Origin: an uncultured Faecalibaculum sp.
Lineage (GTDB): Bacteria; Bacillota_I; Bacilli_A; Erysipelotrichales; Erysipelotrichaceae
Reading direction: 5' to 3'
DNA: 5,678 nt
Assembly (NCBI RefSeq): GCF_910588395.1
Contig: NZ_CAJUPA010000068.1
Coordinates: 1 to 5,678, forward strand
Each line of letters starts with the position of its first letter. Positions within the stretch are counted from its first letter, which is position 1. The notes under the pieces were generated by a model, which worked only from the letters and a program-made list of their open reading frames with translations, was not told where the DNA came from and searched no databases. Both the position numbers and the translations under genes were made by a program. Shown piece by piece: positions 1 through 5,158 of this stretch.

Positions 1-1
1 C

Positions 2-85
2 AGCTTTGCGGAAGACAGGAAACAGGAAGAGATATCGTGTATGGTTTTCAGAGATCGACAGGACAGGCTTCCAGTGAAGTTTTAA
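2..85 (+). CDS. 3' end of an upstream gene (partial, unidentified)
   Basis: The second forward frame is open from the window edge to a TAA at 83-85, giving about 27 charged residues ending in DRLPVKF. The stop lies 8 bases before a clear intrinsic terminator, as expected for a real gene end. The frame starting at base 3 also stays open, but only to a TGA at 75-77, and the frame starting at base 1 reads through the terminator, so this frame is the best choice. No domain or family can be recognised from so short a tail, and no function is proposed. Confidence 0.4.
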   Translation, partial: SFAEDRKQEEISCMVFRDRQDRLPVKF

Positions 86-93
86 GAAATTAC

Positions 94-124
94 CGGCATT
101 CTATGGAATGCCGTTATTTTTTTT
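94..124 (+). terminator. Intrinsic terminator of the upstream gene
   Basis: A perfect 8-bp stem pairs CGGCATTC (94-101) with GAATGCCG (106-113) around the 4-base loop TATG. It is followed by a U-rich tail, TTATTTTTTTT (114-124). It sits directly after the TAA at 83-85 and closes transcription entering from the left. Confidence 0.85.
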
Positions 125-143
125 GATGTCAGATCCGACGTAC

Positions 144-211
144 GCGTCAAATCAGGGACATGCATCCGAAAAGAAGTAAGCGTCAAATCAAGGACATGTA
201 TCTGAAAAGAA
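144..211 (+). repeat. Two direct repeats of 32 bp, 36-bp period
   Basis: Positions 144-175 and 180-211 match at 29 of 32 bases. Both begin GCGTCAAATCA and end GAAAAGAA, and are separated by the 4 bases GTAA. A weaker, shortened echo (GTCAGATCCGAC) may begin at 128. The three differences are all transitions. The unit contains no obvious promoter or ribosome binding site. Read on the - strand it would encode two 12-residue units (SFQIHVLDLTLT and SFRMHVPDLTRT), but there is no good start or ribosome site for such a gene. Possible origins are the repeated end of a lost transposable element, a protein-binding array or a simple tandem duplication. Only the repetition itself is certain. Confidence 0.8.
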
Positions 212-267
212 AGACCTGGGATACGATATCCATTGCGGATGTCGTTTCCCAGGTCTTCGGCTTTTTT
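211..267 (+). terminator. Long hairpin with U-tail, terminator-like
   Basis: AAGACCTGGGA (211-221) pairs perfectly with TCCCAGGTCTT (247-257). After one T-T mismatch an inner stem continues: 223-231 pairs with 237-245, with one G-T wobble, around a 5-base loop. The total is about 20 paired positions. CGGC and six T (262-267) follow, which fits an intrinsic terminator on the + strand. The stem is longer than usual, and its left arm starts at the last base of the second direct repeat. No gene between the previous terminator and this one is visible, so what it terminates is unclear. It may be a relic of a deleted gene, an element end or the terminator of an unseen small RNA. Confidence 0.7.
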
Positions 268-372
268 CGGCATATTTCCGGACAAACAGGACAGGCAGTG
301 AATCATCCGTCTCAATCTGTGTTAATTTGTCTGTGAAAGGAACACCTGCCTGTCAGGCATTTGCACCAGATT

Positions 373-567
373 ATGAAAAACAGTATCCTCATGGCCCTGG
401 CTTTGCTGCCTGTCCTGTTTCTGACTGGATGCACAGCAGCACCGGATCCCACAGGGATGTACCCGCTGGATGAATTCAATGAAGTATTCTCCGGAAACGA
501 TCACCCGGTGGAAACTGCTGCAGACATGTATCCCCTGGATGAATTCAACGACCACTTCAGCTCCTGA
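373..567 (+). CDS. Small lipoprotein with a duplicated MYPLDEFN motif
   Basis: This 64-residue protein starts at the ATG at 373. An upstream TTG at 361 is in frame but less likely. Residues 1-19 form a lipoprotein signal peptide: Lys2, a hydrophobic core at about 5-17, then the lipobox LTGC with the lipidated cysteine at position 20. The mature part would be only about 45 residues, acidic and soluble, tethered to the outer face of the membrane. It contains the octapeptide MYPLDEFN twice (residues 29-36 and 52-59), each followed by a two-residue spacer, Phe and Ser. The repeat is visible in the DNA too (457-480 and 526-549). The ribosome site is weak: a good AAAGGAA lies at 336-342, too far upstream for this start. 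I do not recognise the family and assign no function. A separate terminator follows, so it is probably transcribed alone, just upstream of the sigma module. Confidence 0.75.
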   Translation: MKNSILMALALLPVLFLTGCTAAPDPTGMYPLDEFNEVFSGNDHPVETAADMYPLDEFNDHFSS

Positions 568-577
568 CAACAGAAAC

Positions 578-624
578 AATCCGTGCCTGGTTCCGTGACT
601 TCCCAGTGAAGCCGCGGATTTTTT
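578..624 (+). terminator. Intrinsic terminator of the lipoprotein gene
   Basis: AATCCGTG (578-585) pairs with CGCGGATT (613-620), with one G-T wobble, around a larger loop that can form a small internal CTGG/CCAG or CTTC/GAAG stem. The T-run at 619-624 gives the U-tail. It begins 10 bases after the lipoprotein stop and separates that gene from the sigma operon. Confidence 0.7.
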
Positions 625-735
625 CATGCCCCGGCAGCCTTTCAACCCTGGAGGTCACTGTCTGCTTTCCATCGGCAGAAAAGCGGAAATTTTCTTTTTC
701 CAGTCACCATTTTTCCACTGCAATCGTGGTATAGG

Positions 736-768
736 TGAAGGAACCTTCAAAACTGCTGTGATCTCTGA
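736..768 (+). promoter_or_regulatory. RpoE-like ECF promoter with 14-bp palindrome
   Basis: The sequence GGAACCTT (740-747), a 16-base spacer and TCTGA (764-768) match the classical ECF pattern typified by RpoE (GGAACTT, 16-17 bases, TCNGA). Transcription would start near 774, leaving a leader of about 35 bases that contains the GGGAGGAG ribosome site (794-801) of the sigma gene. The -35 lies inside a perfect 6-2-6 palindrome, TGAAGGAACCTTCA (736-749), which recurs at 4873-4886 before the decayed copy. The natural reading is autoregulation by the sigma factor encoded just downstream. The promoter match is seen in the sequence; control by this particular sigma is inferred. Confidence 0.6.
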
Positions 769-808
769 CAAGGGGACACGGATCCAGATGACCGGGAGGA
801 GTGGAATC

Positions 809-1297
809 ATGAGACTGCCAGTGGAATATCTGGTACCGAAATATCAGGACAATTTGTATCAGGCGGCATTTGCGGTTTTGCAGAACTGTGCGGATGCCCA
901 GGATGCGGTGCAGCTCGTGTTCATCAAATACCACCGGCTGGAGCAGGAATTTGAAAACGAAGACCATATCCGCAAGTGGCTGTTCCGTCTGGTGATCAAT
1001 CAGGCCAGGGATATCCGGCGTTCGTTCTGGCGCAGGCACAGGGCATCGATCACGGAGGCTGTGGAAAATATAGCCGAGGAACTGGAGAGCGGTGAGGACA
1101 GAGCACTGTTCGAAGCTGTTTGCAGTCTTCCCGGGATGTACCGGATCACACTGCAGCTGTTTTATTACGAGGATTTCAGTGTGCGGGAGATTGCAGATCT
1201 GATGTCGGTGAGCGAGTCGGCGGTGAAAAAACGTCTGTCTCGGGGGCGGCAGATGCTGCGGGATGTACTGGAGAAGGAGGAATCGAGACATGTCTGA
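809..1297 (+). CDS. ECF-type RNA polymerase sigma factor
   Basis: This 162-residue sigma-70-family protein would direct RNA polymerase to a small regulon under an extracytoplasmic signal. The start is the ATG at 809, with GGGAGGAG seven bases upstream. The decayed paralogue begins at the equivalent codon (MKLPVE against MRLPVE), which supports this start over the in-frame ATG at 626. Region sigma-2 spans about residues 10-76, including the polymerase-binding stretch DAQDAVQLVFIKYHR and the promoter-melting/-10 recognition segment with WLFRLVINQARD and FWRR. A variable linker covers about 77-99. Region sigma-4 spans about 100-155, with LFYYEDFSVREIADLMSVSE and SAVKKRLSRGRQML forming the -35-binding helix-turn-helix. 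The length is normal for a minimal ECF factor. Its last 8 bases overlap the next gene, the usual arrangement for a sigma/anti-sigma pair. A promoter of RpoE type lies upstream, so self-activation is likely. The family is clear; the exact ECF group and signal are unknown. Confidence 0.93.
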   Translation: MRLPVEYLVPKYQDNLYQAAFAVLQNCADAQDAVQLVFIKYHRLEQEFENEDHIRKWLFRLVINQARDIRRSFWRRHRASITEAVENIAEELESGEDRALFEAVCSLPGMYRITLQLFYYEDFSVREIADLMSVSESAVKKRLSRGRQMLRDVLEKEESRHV

Positions 1298-1910
1298 GGA
1301 TCAGAGAAGAGTCCGTGAGGAACGGGATGCTTACAAACGGGTGTTTTCACAGATCCGGATTCCGGAACCGGTCAGTCTGGAAACGGTGAGAAAAGAAGAA
1401 AGAACAGGTGGATGGATGAAATTCTATACAAAACGCGCGGCAGCGGTGGCGGCGGCAATGGTGATCGTGGCTTCCACGGGTGTGGCGTATGCGGCGGATC
1501 TCGGTGGTTTGCGTACGACGGTGAATGTATGGCTGCGGGGAGAGAACAAAGAGATTGTGGCTGATCCCAATGGGGATGGCGGCTACACGTTCTATGAAGA
1601 GGGAAACGACGAACCTGTTGGCAGCGGGGGAGGTGTGTATATTGACGACAATGGTCAGGAACATGTACTGGGGCCCCAGGATGTGGCGAATACCATGGTG
1701 CCGGTGGTGGAAAAACGGGATGACGGTTCTTACTGGCTGAGCGAAGAGGAGAACTGCTGGGATGTCACAGAGTATGTCACGGTGGGAAAGGAAGTGCATT
1801 TCCACGGTAAATCGATGTACTACGATGTGCTGGTGGAAGAACACAGCCTGTCTGTGGAAAGCGGTCCGAAATCGAAGCCAGGCGTGGCGTATATTGAGCT
1901 GAATCAGTGA
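1290..1910 (+). CDS. Single-span membrane protein, probable anti-sigma partner
   Basis: This 206-residue protein starts at the ATG at 1290, eight bases inside the sigma gene, with GGAGG (1276-1280) nine bases upstream. That overlap makes coupled translation likely. Residues 1-47 are highly charged and should be cytoplasmic (conserved patch RVFSQIRIPEPVSLETVRKE). Residues about 48-68 form one alanine/valine-rich membrane segment ending VAYAAD. The remaining roughly 138 residues are acidic, rich in Gly, Asp and Tyr, and should lie outside the cell. There is no zinc-binding HxxxCxxC motif, so it is not a ZAS-type anti-sigma. The topology (cytoplasmic head, one span, external sensor) and the gene order suggest it holds the sigma factor inactive until an envelope signal arrives, but no binding domain can be proved by eye. 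A signal-peptide reading (cleavage after AYA) is an alternative, though the long charged N-terminus argues against simple secretion. The decayed paralogue at 5155-5597 keeps the same layout. Confidence 0.75.
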   Translation: MSEDQRRVREERDAYKRVFSQIRIPEPVSLETVRKEERTGGWMKFYTKRAAAVAAAMVIVASTGVAYAADLGGLRTTVNVWLRGENKEIVADPNGDGGYTFYEEGNDEPVGSGGGVYIDDNGQEHVLGPQDVANTMVPVVEKRDDGSYWLSEEENCWDVTEYVTVGKEVHFHGKSMYYDVLVEEHSLSVESGPKSKPGVAYIELNQ

Positions 1911-1925
1911 CCCTGGGTCTGAATG

Positions 1926-1956
1926 ACTGTCCGGAGAAGAAACCGGGCAGTTTTTT
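1926..1956 (+). terminator. Intrinsic terminator of the sigma operon
   Basis: ACTGTCCGG (1926-1934) pairs with CCGGGCAGT (1943-1951), nine pairs with one G-T wobble, around an 8-base purine loop. A run of six T (1951-1956) follows. It starts 15 bases after the stop of the membrane protein and ends the two-gene operon. Confidence 0.88.
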
Positions 1957-2036
1957 CTGCAATGTGGCGGGGAATGGGAGAAACGGAATTGCGGAGAAAT
2001 GACACAGATGTGAAGCCTGATGACATAAATATGAAA

Positions 2037-2064
2037 TTCACAGGTAATACACACAGGCTATATT
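2037..2064 (+). promoter_or_regulatory. Candidate housekeeping promoter P1 for the DUF5688 gene
   Basis: TTCACA (2037-2042), a 16-base spacer and TATATT (2059-2064) each match the sigma-A consensus at five of six positions. It is the stronger of two candidates in the 236-base gap between the sigma-operon terminator and the DUF5688 start. It would give a leader of roughly 120 bases. Confidence 0.5.
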
Positions 2065-2086
2065 CTGTAAAATGCGTAAATATCCC

Positions 2087-2115
2087 TTGTACTTCAGAGA
2101 ATTGTTGCGTACAAT
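2087..2115 (+). promoter_or_regulatory. Candidate housekeeping promoter P2 for the DUF5688 gene
   Basis: TTGTAC (2087-2092), an ideal 17-base spacer and TACAAT (2110-2115) form a second sigma-A-like promoter. The -10 matches at five of six positions, the -35 only in its TTG. Transcription would start near 2122, immediately before a hairpin at 2124-2140, with a leader of about 70 bases. Confidence 0.45.
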
Positions 2116-2123
2116 GCGGTCAG

Positions 2124-2140
2124 TGTCAGAGAAGCTGACA
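2124..2140 (+). promoter_or_regulatory. Leader hairpin or operator-like inverted repeat
   Basis: TGTCAG (2124-2129) and CTGACA (2135-2140) are perfect inverted repeats around a 5-base AGAAG loop. Their position at the predicted start of the P2 transcript suits either a 5'-end stabilising hairpin or a repressor site. There is no T-run, so it is not a terminator. The function is inferred from position only. Confidence 0.4.
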
Positions 2141-2192
2141 GACAGAACGCGGACTGTGCCCGGGAAACAGATGCGTCAGTGGAGGAAATAAA

Positions 2193-3134
2193 ATGGATCA
2201 GAAATATGAAGCATTGCACAAACGGGTTCAGGCTGTGCTGGTGCCGGCGCTGGACAGGGCTGGATATACCGTTGTGACGGATATCCAGACGGATGAAAGC
2301 AGAAAAACCGGAGATCCGACTGTCCGTCTAGTGATTCGGGATGAAAGTGCGGGTTTTATCATGCGGTTTGTGGTGGAAGATCTGTTGAATCTGCCGGAGG
2401 AAGAACTGGATAAACAGCTGATGGGGTTTGTGAAGATCTGGCTGACAGACAGCACAGCTTACCGGAATGCCTCTTTGAAGGATGGCCGGTTTCTGGACTT
2501 TGACAGAATGCGGGAGAACATTTTCATCCGTCTCCAGGATCCGGATCTGTGCCCGGACCTGATGGTCAGATGTCCTTTCAGACGGGTGATGGACGATGAA
2601 ATGATTGCAGTGTACCGGATCGCCATGAATGACCAGAACAGCAGCAATCTGGTGTCTGTCACCGTGGATCACAAGCTGATGAAACGGTGGAATATCAGCG
2701 AGGAAGAGCTCTGGGCACAGGCGCTGAAAAATCTGAAAGGGGAAGAACCCCGTCTGCTGCTCTGCGATGCACTGATTGCGGACCGGAATCTGCACAATGA
2801 GCGGCTGAATCTGCTGCCGGGATGCAGAAGACTGCAGACGGGTACCATGTATGTTCTGATGTGCGGGGCTGGTGTCTGCAACGGTGCCAGGGAGGTGCTG
2901 AATCCGGCACTGATGGAGAAAATCGGGGTGATGATGGACGGAGACTACTACATTCTGCCTTCGTCCATCCATGAAGTGATGATCACTTCGGTCCGGGGCA
3001 GGCCTGAAGGCGTCCGGGATCTGAAGCGGAATCTCCGGGAGGTCAACGAAACCATGGTAAGTCCCCGGGATCTGCTGAGCTACAAAGTGTTCCGCTATGA
3101 CCGCTGGAAGAAATGCATCCTTCGGGCGGACTGA
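2193..3134 (+). CDS. DUF5688 family protein
   Basis: This 313-residue, apparently cytoplasmic protein has no signal peptide or membrane span. The start at 2193 has GGAGG (2181-2185) seven bases upstream. The family signature as I know it is in the C-terminal third: a Tyr-Val-Leu strand at about 220-222, DYYILPSSIHEVMI (251-264) and the tail LREVNETMVSPRDLLSYKVF (281-300) followed by Tyr-Asp-Arg. These are typical of DUF5688 proteins found in many copies in Lachnospiraceae. The N-terminal half is charged and acidic, with two long stretches rich in Asp, Glu and Arg (about 60-85 and 100-120). The function of the family is not established, and none can be read from the residues. It is flanked by a terminator upstream and its own promoters, so it appears monocistronic. 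Length looks full, and no frameshift is seen. Confidence 0.85.
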   Translation: MDQKYEALHKRVQAVLVPALDRAGYTVVTDIQTDESRKTGDPTVRLVIRDESAGFIMRFVVEDLLNLPEEELDKQLMGFVKIWLTDSTAYRNASLKDGRFLDFDRMRENIFIRLQDPDLCPDLMVRCPFRRVMDDEMIAVYRIAMNDQNSSNLVSVTVDHKLMKRWNISEEELWAQALKNLKGEEPRLLLCDALIADRNLHNERLNLLPGCRRLQTGTMYVLMCGAGVCNGAREVLNPALMEKIGVMMDGDYYILPSSIHEVMITSVRGRPEGVRDLKRNLREVNETMVSPRDLLSYKVFRYDRWKKCILRAD

Positions 3135-3149
3135 CCGGAGAAGCTGGCT

Positions 3150-3202
3150 GGGGGTATACGCAATGGTGACAGGTTGTGCCGGCAGTGATTTCACAATACC
3201 CC
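3150..3202 (+). other. Inverted repeat between DUF5688 and phosphodiesterase genes
   Basis: GGGGTAT (3151-3157) is complementary to ATACCCC (3196-3202), and a competing inner pair TTGTG/CACAA (3174-3178 with 3192-3196) overlaps it. The intervening loop is long and no T-run follows, so it is a poor intrinsic terminator. It may help stabilise the DUF5688 transcript end or be chance. No other terminator is evident in this 126-base gap, so some read-through into the next gene is possible. Confidence 0.25.
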
Positions 3203-3224
3203 GCTGCAGATCCGGAACCTGAGA

Positions 3225-3230
3225 TACAAT
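3225..3230 (+). promoter_or_regulatory. Possible -10 element before the phosphodiesterase gene
   Basis: TACAAT (3225-3230) matches the sigma-A -10 at five of six positions and would start transcription near 3237, leaving a short leader with the ribosome site GAAAGGA (3246-3252). No good -35 lies 16-18 bases upstream, and there is no extended TG. The promoter is therefore weak, activator-dependent or not real. Confidence 0.3.
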
Positions 3231-3260
3231 AAACGGGACGTTTCTGAAAGGACTGATCCC

Positions 3261-4796
3261 ATGTCAACCCGTTTTCACCTGTGGCTGAATGCCTTCACCT
3301 GTGAGATCTGCTGGCGGATGCTGTTCTGCTGCGTTCTGTGGCCCGCTGCCGGACACCTCCTCCATTCCCCTGTCTCCCTGCTGTGGCTTGTGCCGGTGGC
3401 AGCGCTGCTGGCTCTCTGGGAATTTTCCAGTCTGCTGCAGGTATTTGCCTGGGGGGTGGGACCGCTGCGGGCTGTACGGCAGGGGCTGCGGACAATGGGG
3501 TCTCTGTTTGCACAGGGTTCCTGGAAATGCCTGATCTGTCTGCTGTCACTGCTGCCGCTGCTGTTCGCCGGCACGCTGCCGGTGATGAATCTTGGCATGC
3601 AGTCCATGGTAACAGGCCAGGCGCTGCGGGGACTGACGGCGTTGTCCCTGCTGTATTTGCTTACGGCTGTGATTCTTGCCTGGCCGGGCCTGACCTTTCT
3701 GCCAGGCGCGCTTCAGTACTGGAAAACCGGAGAGCGCAGGGGAACCGGAAAGCTGAATCCCCTGGCTGCCTTTGTTCTGGCACTGGTTCTGGCGCTGTTC
3801 CAGGCAGCGGGGGCTTTCGGGCTGAAAACAGCCACCGATCTGCTGTACACCTCTTCCTGGCTTCCCCGCTCACTGGACTGGCTCACAGTGCCGGTGCTGC
3901 AGGTTCTCATCGGCTCGCTTCCGCCCCTGGCAGCCACAGGGATGCTGTGTGCCGGTACGCTGGGGCTGGCACACAGTATCCGAAAAAGCCACAGCAGTGT
4001 GTTTCTGGCCGCCCTCACCTCCGTTCTTGTGTGCCTCTGTGTTGTCTGGCCTGCTGTATCCCTGGCTGATCACAGAGCGCAGGTGCATCCCGTGACCGTG
4101 GCACACCGGGGCTATGCCCGGGATGCGACGGAAAACACAGTGGAAAGCTTTCAGGCGGCGGTCCAGGCGGGTGCCCGGGTGGCGGAGCTGGATGTCTATC
4201 AGAGCCGGGATGGTCAGCTGTATGTCAGCCATGACCAGAACCTGGTGCGGGTAACCGGCACCAGTCTGGATGTGGAACAGGCCTCTGCCGGGGAAATCAG
4301 CCGGCTGAAGACAGACAAAGGGCAGAGAATTCCCACACTCCAGGAAGTGCTGGACTATGCGAAGGAATCCGGTCTGCACCTGGTCATAGAAATCAAGTCC
4401 ACCTCCCGGGCGGAAGAGACCGCCGCAAAAGCCGCCAGGGAGATCCGGGAAACGGGCATCAGCTCCCAGTGCGCCATAGCCGGGTTCCGGCACAGTGTGC
4501 TGGCAGCCGCCCGTCAGGTCGATCCCTCTCTGTCCACGGTGCTGCTTCTGAGTTTTGCCATCAGTGATGTCACATCTCTGGCAGACGTGGATATTTATTC
4601 CGTGCAGGCTGATGCCATTACGCCGGAGATGATCCGGCAGGTGCACCAGGCGGGCAAACGGATCTATGCCTGGACTGTGAATGACCGGCACCGGATGGAT
4701 GTGCTGCTGGCCATGGGCGTGGACGGGATCACAACCGATGATGCCCCGGCTTCCGTGGCAGCCATTGCGGCGTATGAAAAGAGAATGCAGGCGTAA
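3261..4796 (+). CDS. Membrane-anchored glycerophosphodiester phosphodiesterase
   Basis: This 511-residue enzyme hydrolyses glycerophosphodiesters to glycerol-3-phosphate and an alcohol. The start at 3261 has GAAAGGA eight bases upstream. Residues 1-270 form a hydrophobic domain with about seven membrane segments (near 17-33, 38-62, 89-109, 125-150, 167-189, 208-236 and 245-268), matching the layout of the membrane-domain GDPD family in Bacillota. Residues 278-505 form the catalytic TIM-barrel: AHRG (281-284, catalytic His282 and Arg283), ENT (291-293), ELDV (309-312, metal-binding Glu309 and Asp311), SHD (323-325, His324), EIK (377-379), AWTVN (470-474) and GVDGITTDDA (486-495). All key residues are present, so it should be active. 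The catalytic part probably faces outward, as in related proteins, which would suit turnover of phospholipid head groups or lipoteichoic-acid glycerophosphate units. The exact substrate is unknown. It ends in a strong terminator. This gene looks more GC-rich than its neighbours. Confidence 0.93.
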   Translation: MSTRFHLWLNAFTCEICWRMLFCCVLWPAAGHLLHSPVSLLWLVPVAALLALWEFSSLLQVFAWGVGPLRAVRQGLRTMGSLFAQGSWKCLICLLSLLPLLFAGTLPVMNLGMQSMVTGQALRGLTALSLLYLLTAVILAWPGLTFLPGALQYWKTGERRGTGKLNPLAAFVLALVLALFQAAGAFGLKTATDLLYTSSWLPRSLDWLTVPVLQVLIGSLPPLAATGMLCAGTLGLAHSIRKSHSSVFLAALTSVLVCLCVVWPAVSLADHRAQVHPVTVAHRGYARDATENTVESFQAAVQAGARVAELDVYQSRDGQLYVSHDQNLVRVTGTSLDVEQASAGEISRLKTDKGQRIPTLQEVLDYAKESGLHLVIEIKSTSRAEETAAKAAREIRETGISSQCAIAGFRHSVLAAARQVDPSLSTVLLLSFAISDVTSLADVDIYSVQADAITPEMIRQVHQAGKRIYAWTVNDRHRMDVLLAMGVDGITTDDAPASVAAIAAYEKRMQA

Positions 4797-4797
4797 G

Positions 4798-4857
4798 AAA
4801 GGCTGCAGAGCCGGAAAATCATGTTTTTTCCTGGTTTCTGCAACCTTTTCTGCTTTT
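4798..4857 (+). terminator. Strong intrinsic terminator of the phosphodiesterase gene
   Basis: A long imperfect hairpin starts one base after the TAA. AAAGG and TGCAGA (4798-4809) pair with TCTGCA and CCTTT (4837-4848) around one C-A mismatch. The inner arm GCCGGAAAA (4810-4818) pairs with TTTTCC and GGT (4826-4835) around one bulged T, with one G-T wobble. The T-rich tail TTTTCTGCTTTT (4846-4857) follows. It isolates the phosphodiesterase from the decayed sigma copy. Confidence 0.8.
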
Positions 4858-4872
4858 CCATCGTTGTTTAGG

Positions 4873-4886
4873 TGAAGGGACCTTCA
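4873..4886 (+). promoter_or_regulatory. Half-promoter relic and conserved palindrome
   Basis: TGAAGGGACCTTCA repeats the 6-2-6 palindrome found at 736-749 and keeps most of the ECF -35 (GGGACCTT). The flanking TTAGG just before it also matches the intact copy (ATAGG). Only 14 bases separate it from the ATG at 4901, against 59 in the intact copy. The place where TCTGA should lie is occupied by the start codon, and the GGAGG ribosome site is missing. It is therefore a relic, unless the palindrome is itself an operator. Confidence 0.55.
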
Positions 4887-4900
4887 GAAACGAAACGATT

Positions 4901-5158
4901 ATGAAACTGCCTGTGGAACGATTGATACCGGAATATCAGGACCGTCTGTACAAGACGGCATTTGCGCAGCTGCAGGATCCGGCAGACAGTCAGGATGCGG
5001 ATCAGCTGACATTCATCAAATATCACCAGAGTGCCCTGGATTTTCAGGATCCTGAGCACATCCGCAGATGGCTGTTCTGCACGGTGCTGAATCAGGCCAG
5101 GGACCTCCACCGGGCTTTCTGGCGGCGGTCCAGAGCTGAATTTGATGATGCGGCGTGA
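4901..5158 (+). pseudogene. Truncated ECF sigma factor paralogue lacking sigma-4
   Basis: The 85-residue product matches residues 1-78 of the sigma factor at 809-1297, with about 60% identity by hand alignment (MKLPVERLIPEYQD, DSQDADQLTFIKYHQ, WLFCTVLNQARD, FWRR). It then ends after a short divergent tail, EFDDAA. The linker and the entire sigma-4 helix-turn-helix are absent: the distance from sigma start to partner start is 254 bases here and 481 in the intact copy. No ribosome site precedes the ATG, and the promoter -10 is missing. A sigma-2-only protein could not recognise a -35 by itself, so I call it a pseudogene. The TGA still overlaps the start of the partner reading frame (GTGA), so a fixed short protein cannot be wholly excluded. 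Confidence 0.8.

Noticed and set aside
144..211. The direct repeats as a CRISPR array.
   Set aside because: There are only two units, with a 4-base gap instead of a spacer of about 30 bases, and no cas genes are present.
82..315. A 77-codon - strand frame containing the two 12-residue repeats.
   Set aside because: It crosses two terminator hairpins, lacks a ribosome site, and its repeat pattern is explained by the DNA duplication with a period divisible by three.
334..346. TGAAAGGAACACC before the lipoprotein as an ECF -35.
   Set aside because: It resembles the sigma promoter -35, but no TCTGA-like -10 lies at the required spacing, so co-regulation is not supported by this site.
322..645. 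A 107-codon frame on the - strand across the lipoprotein gene.
   Set aside because: It is antisense to a lipoprotein with a clear lipobox, and it repeats only because the + strand motif is duplicated.
626..808. In-frame N-terminal extension of the sigma factor from the ATG at 626.
   Set aside because: The extension overlaps the preceding terminator edge and the ECF promoter, has no sigma-like sequence, and the start at 809 has a strong ribosome site and matches the paralogue's start.
2328..3194. A 288-codon - strand frame opposite DUF5688.
   Set aside because: It has no ribosome site or recognisable domain. It is a shadow of the GC-rich coding strand, which carries the DUF5688 signature.
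3214..3247. GGAACCT (3214-3220) and TCTGA (3243-3247) before the phosphodiesterase as a second target promoter of the ECF sigma.
   Set aside because: The distance between the two is five bases longer than in the sigma promoter, beyond what ECF spacers tolerate. A plain -10 (TACAAT) lies between them.
3338..4691. Long alternative frames on both strands within the phosphodiesterase gene (3338-4069 +, 3870-4691 -).
   Set aside because: The real gene has all catalytic motifs and a membrane domain. These frames are compositional artefacts of high GC third positions.
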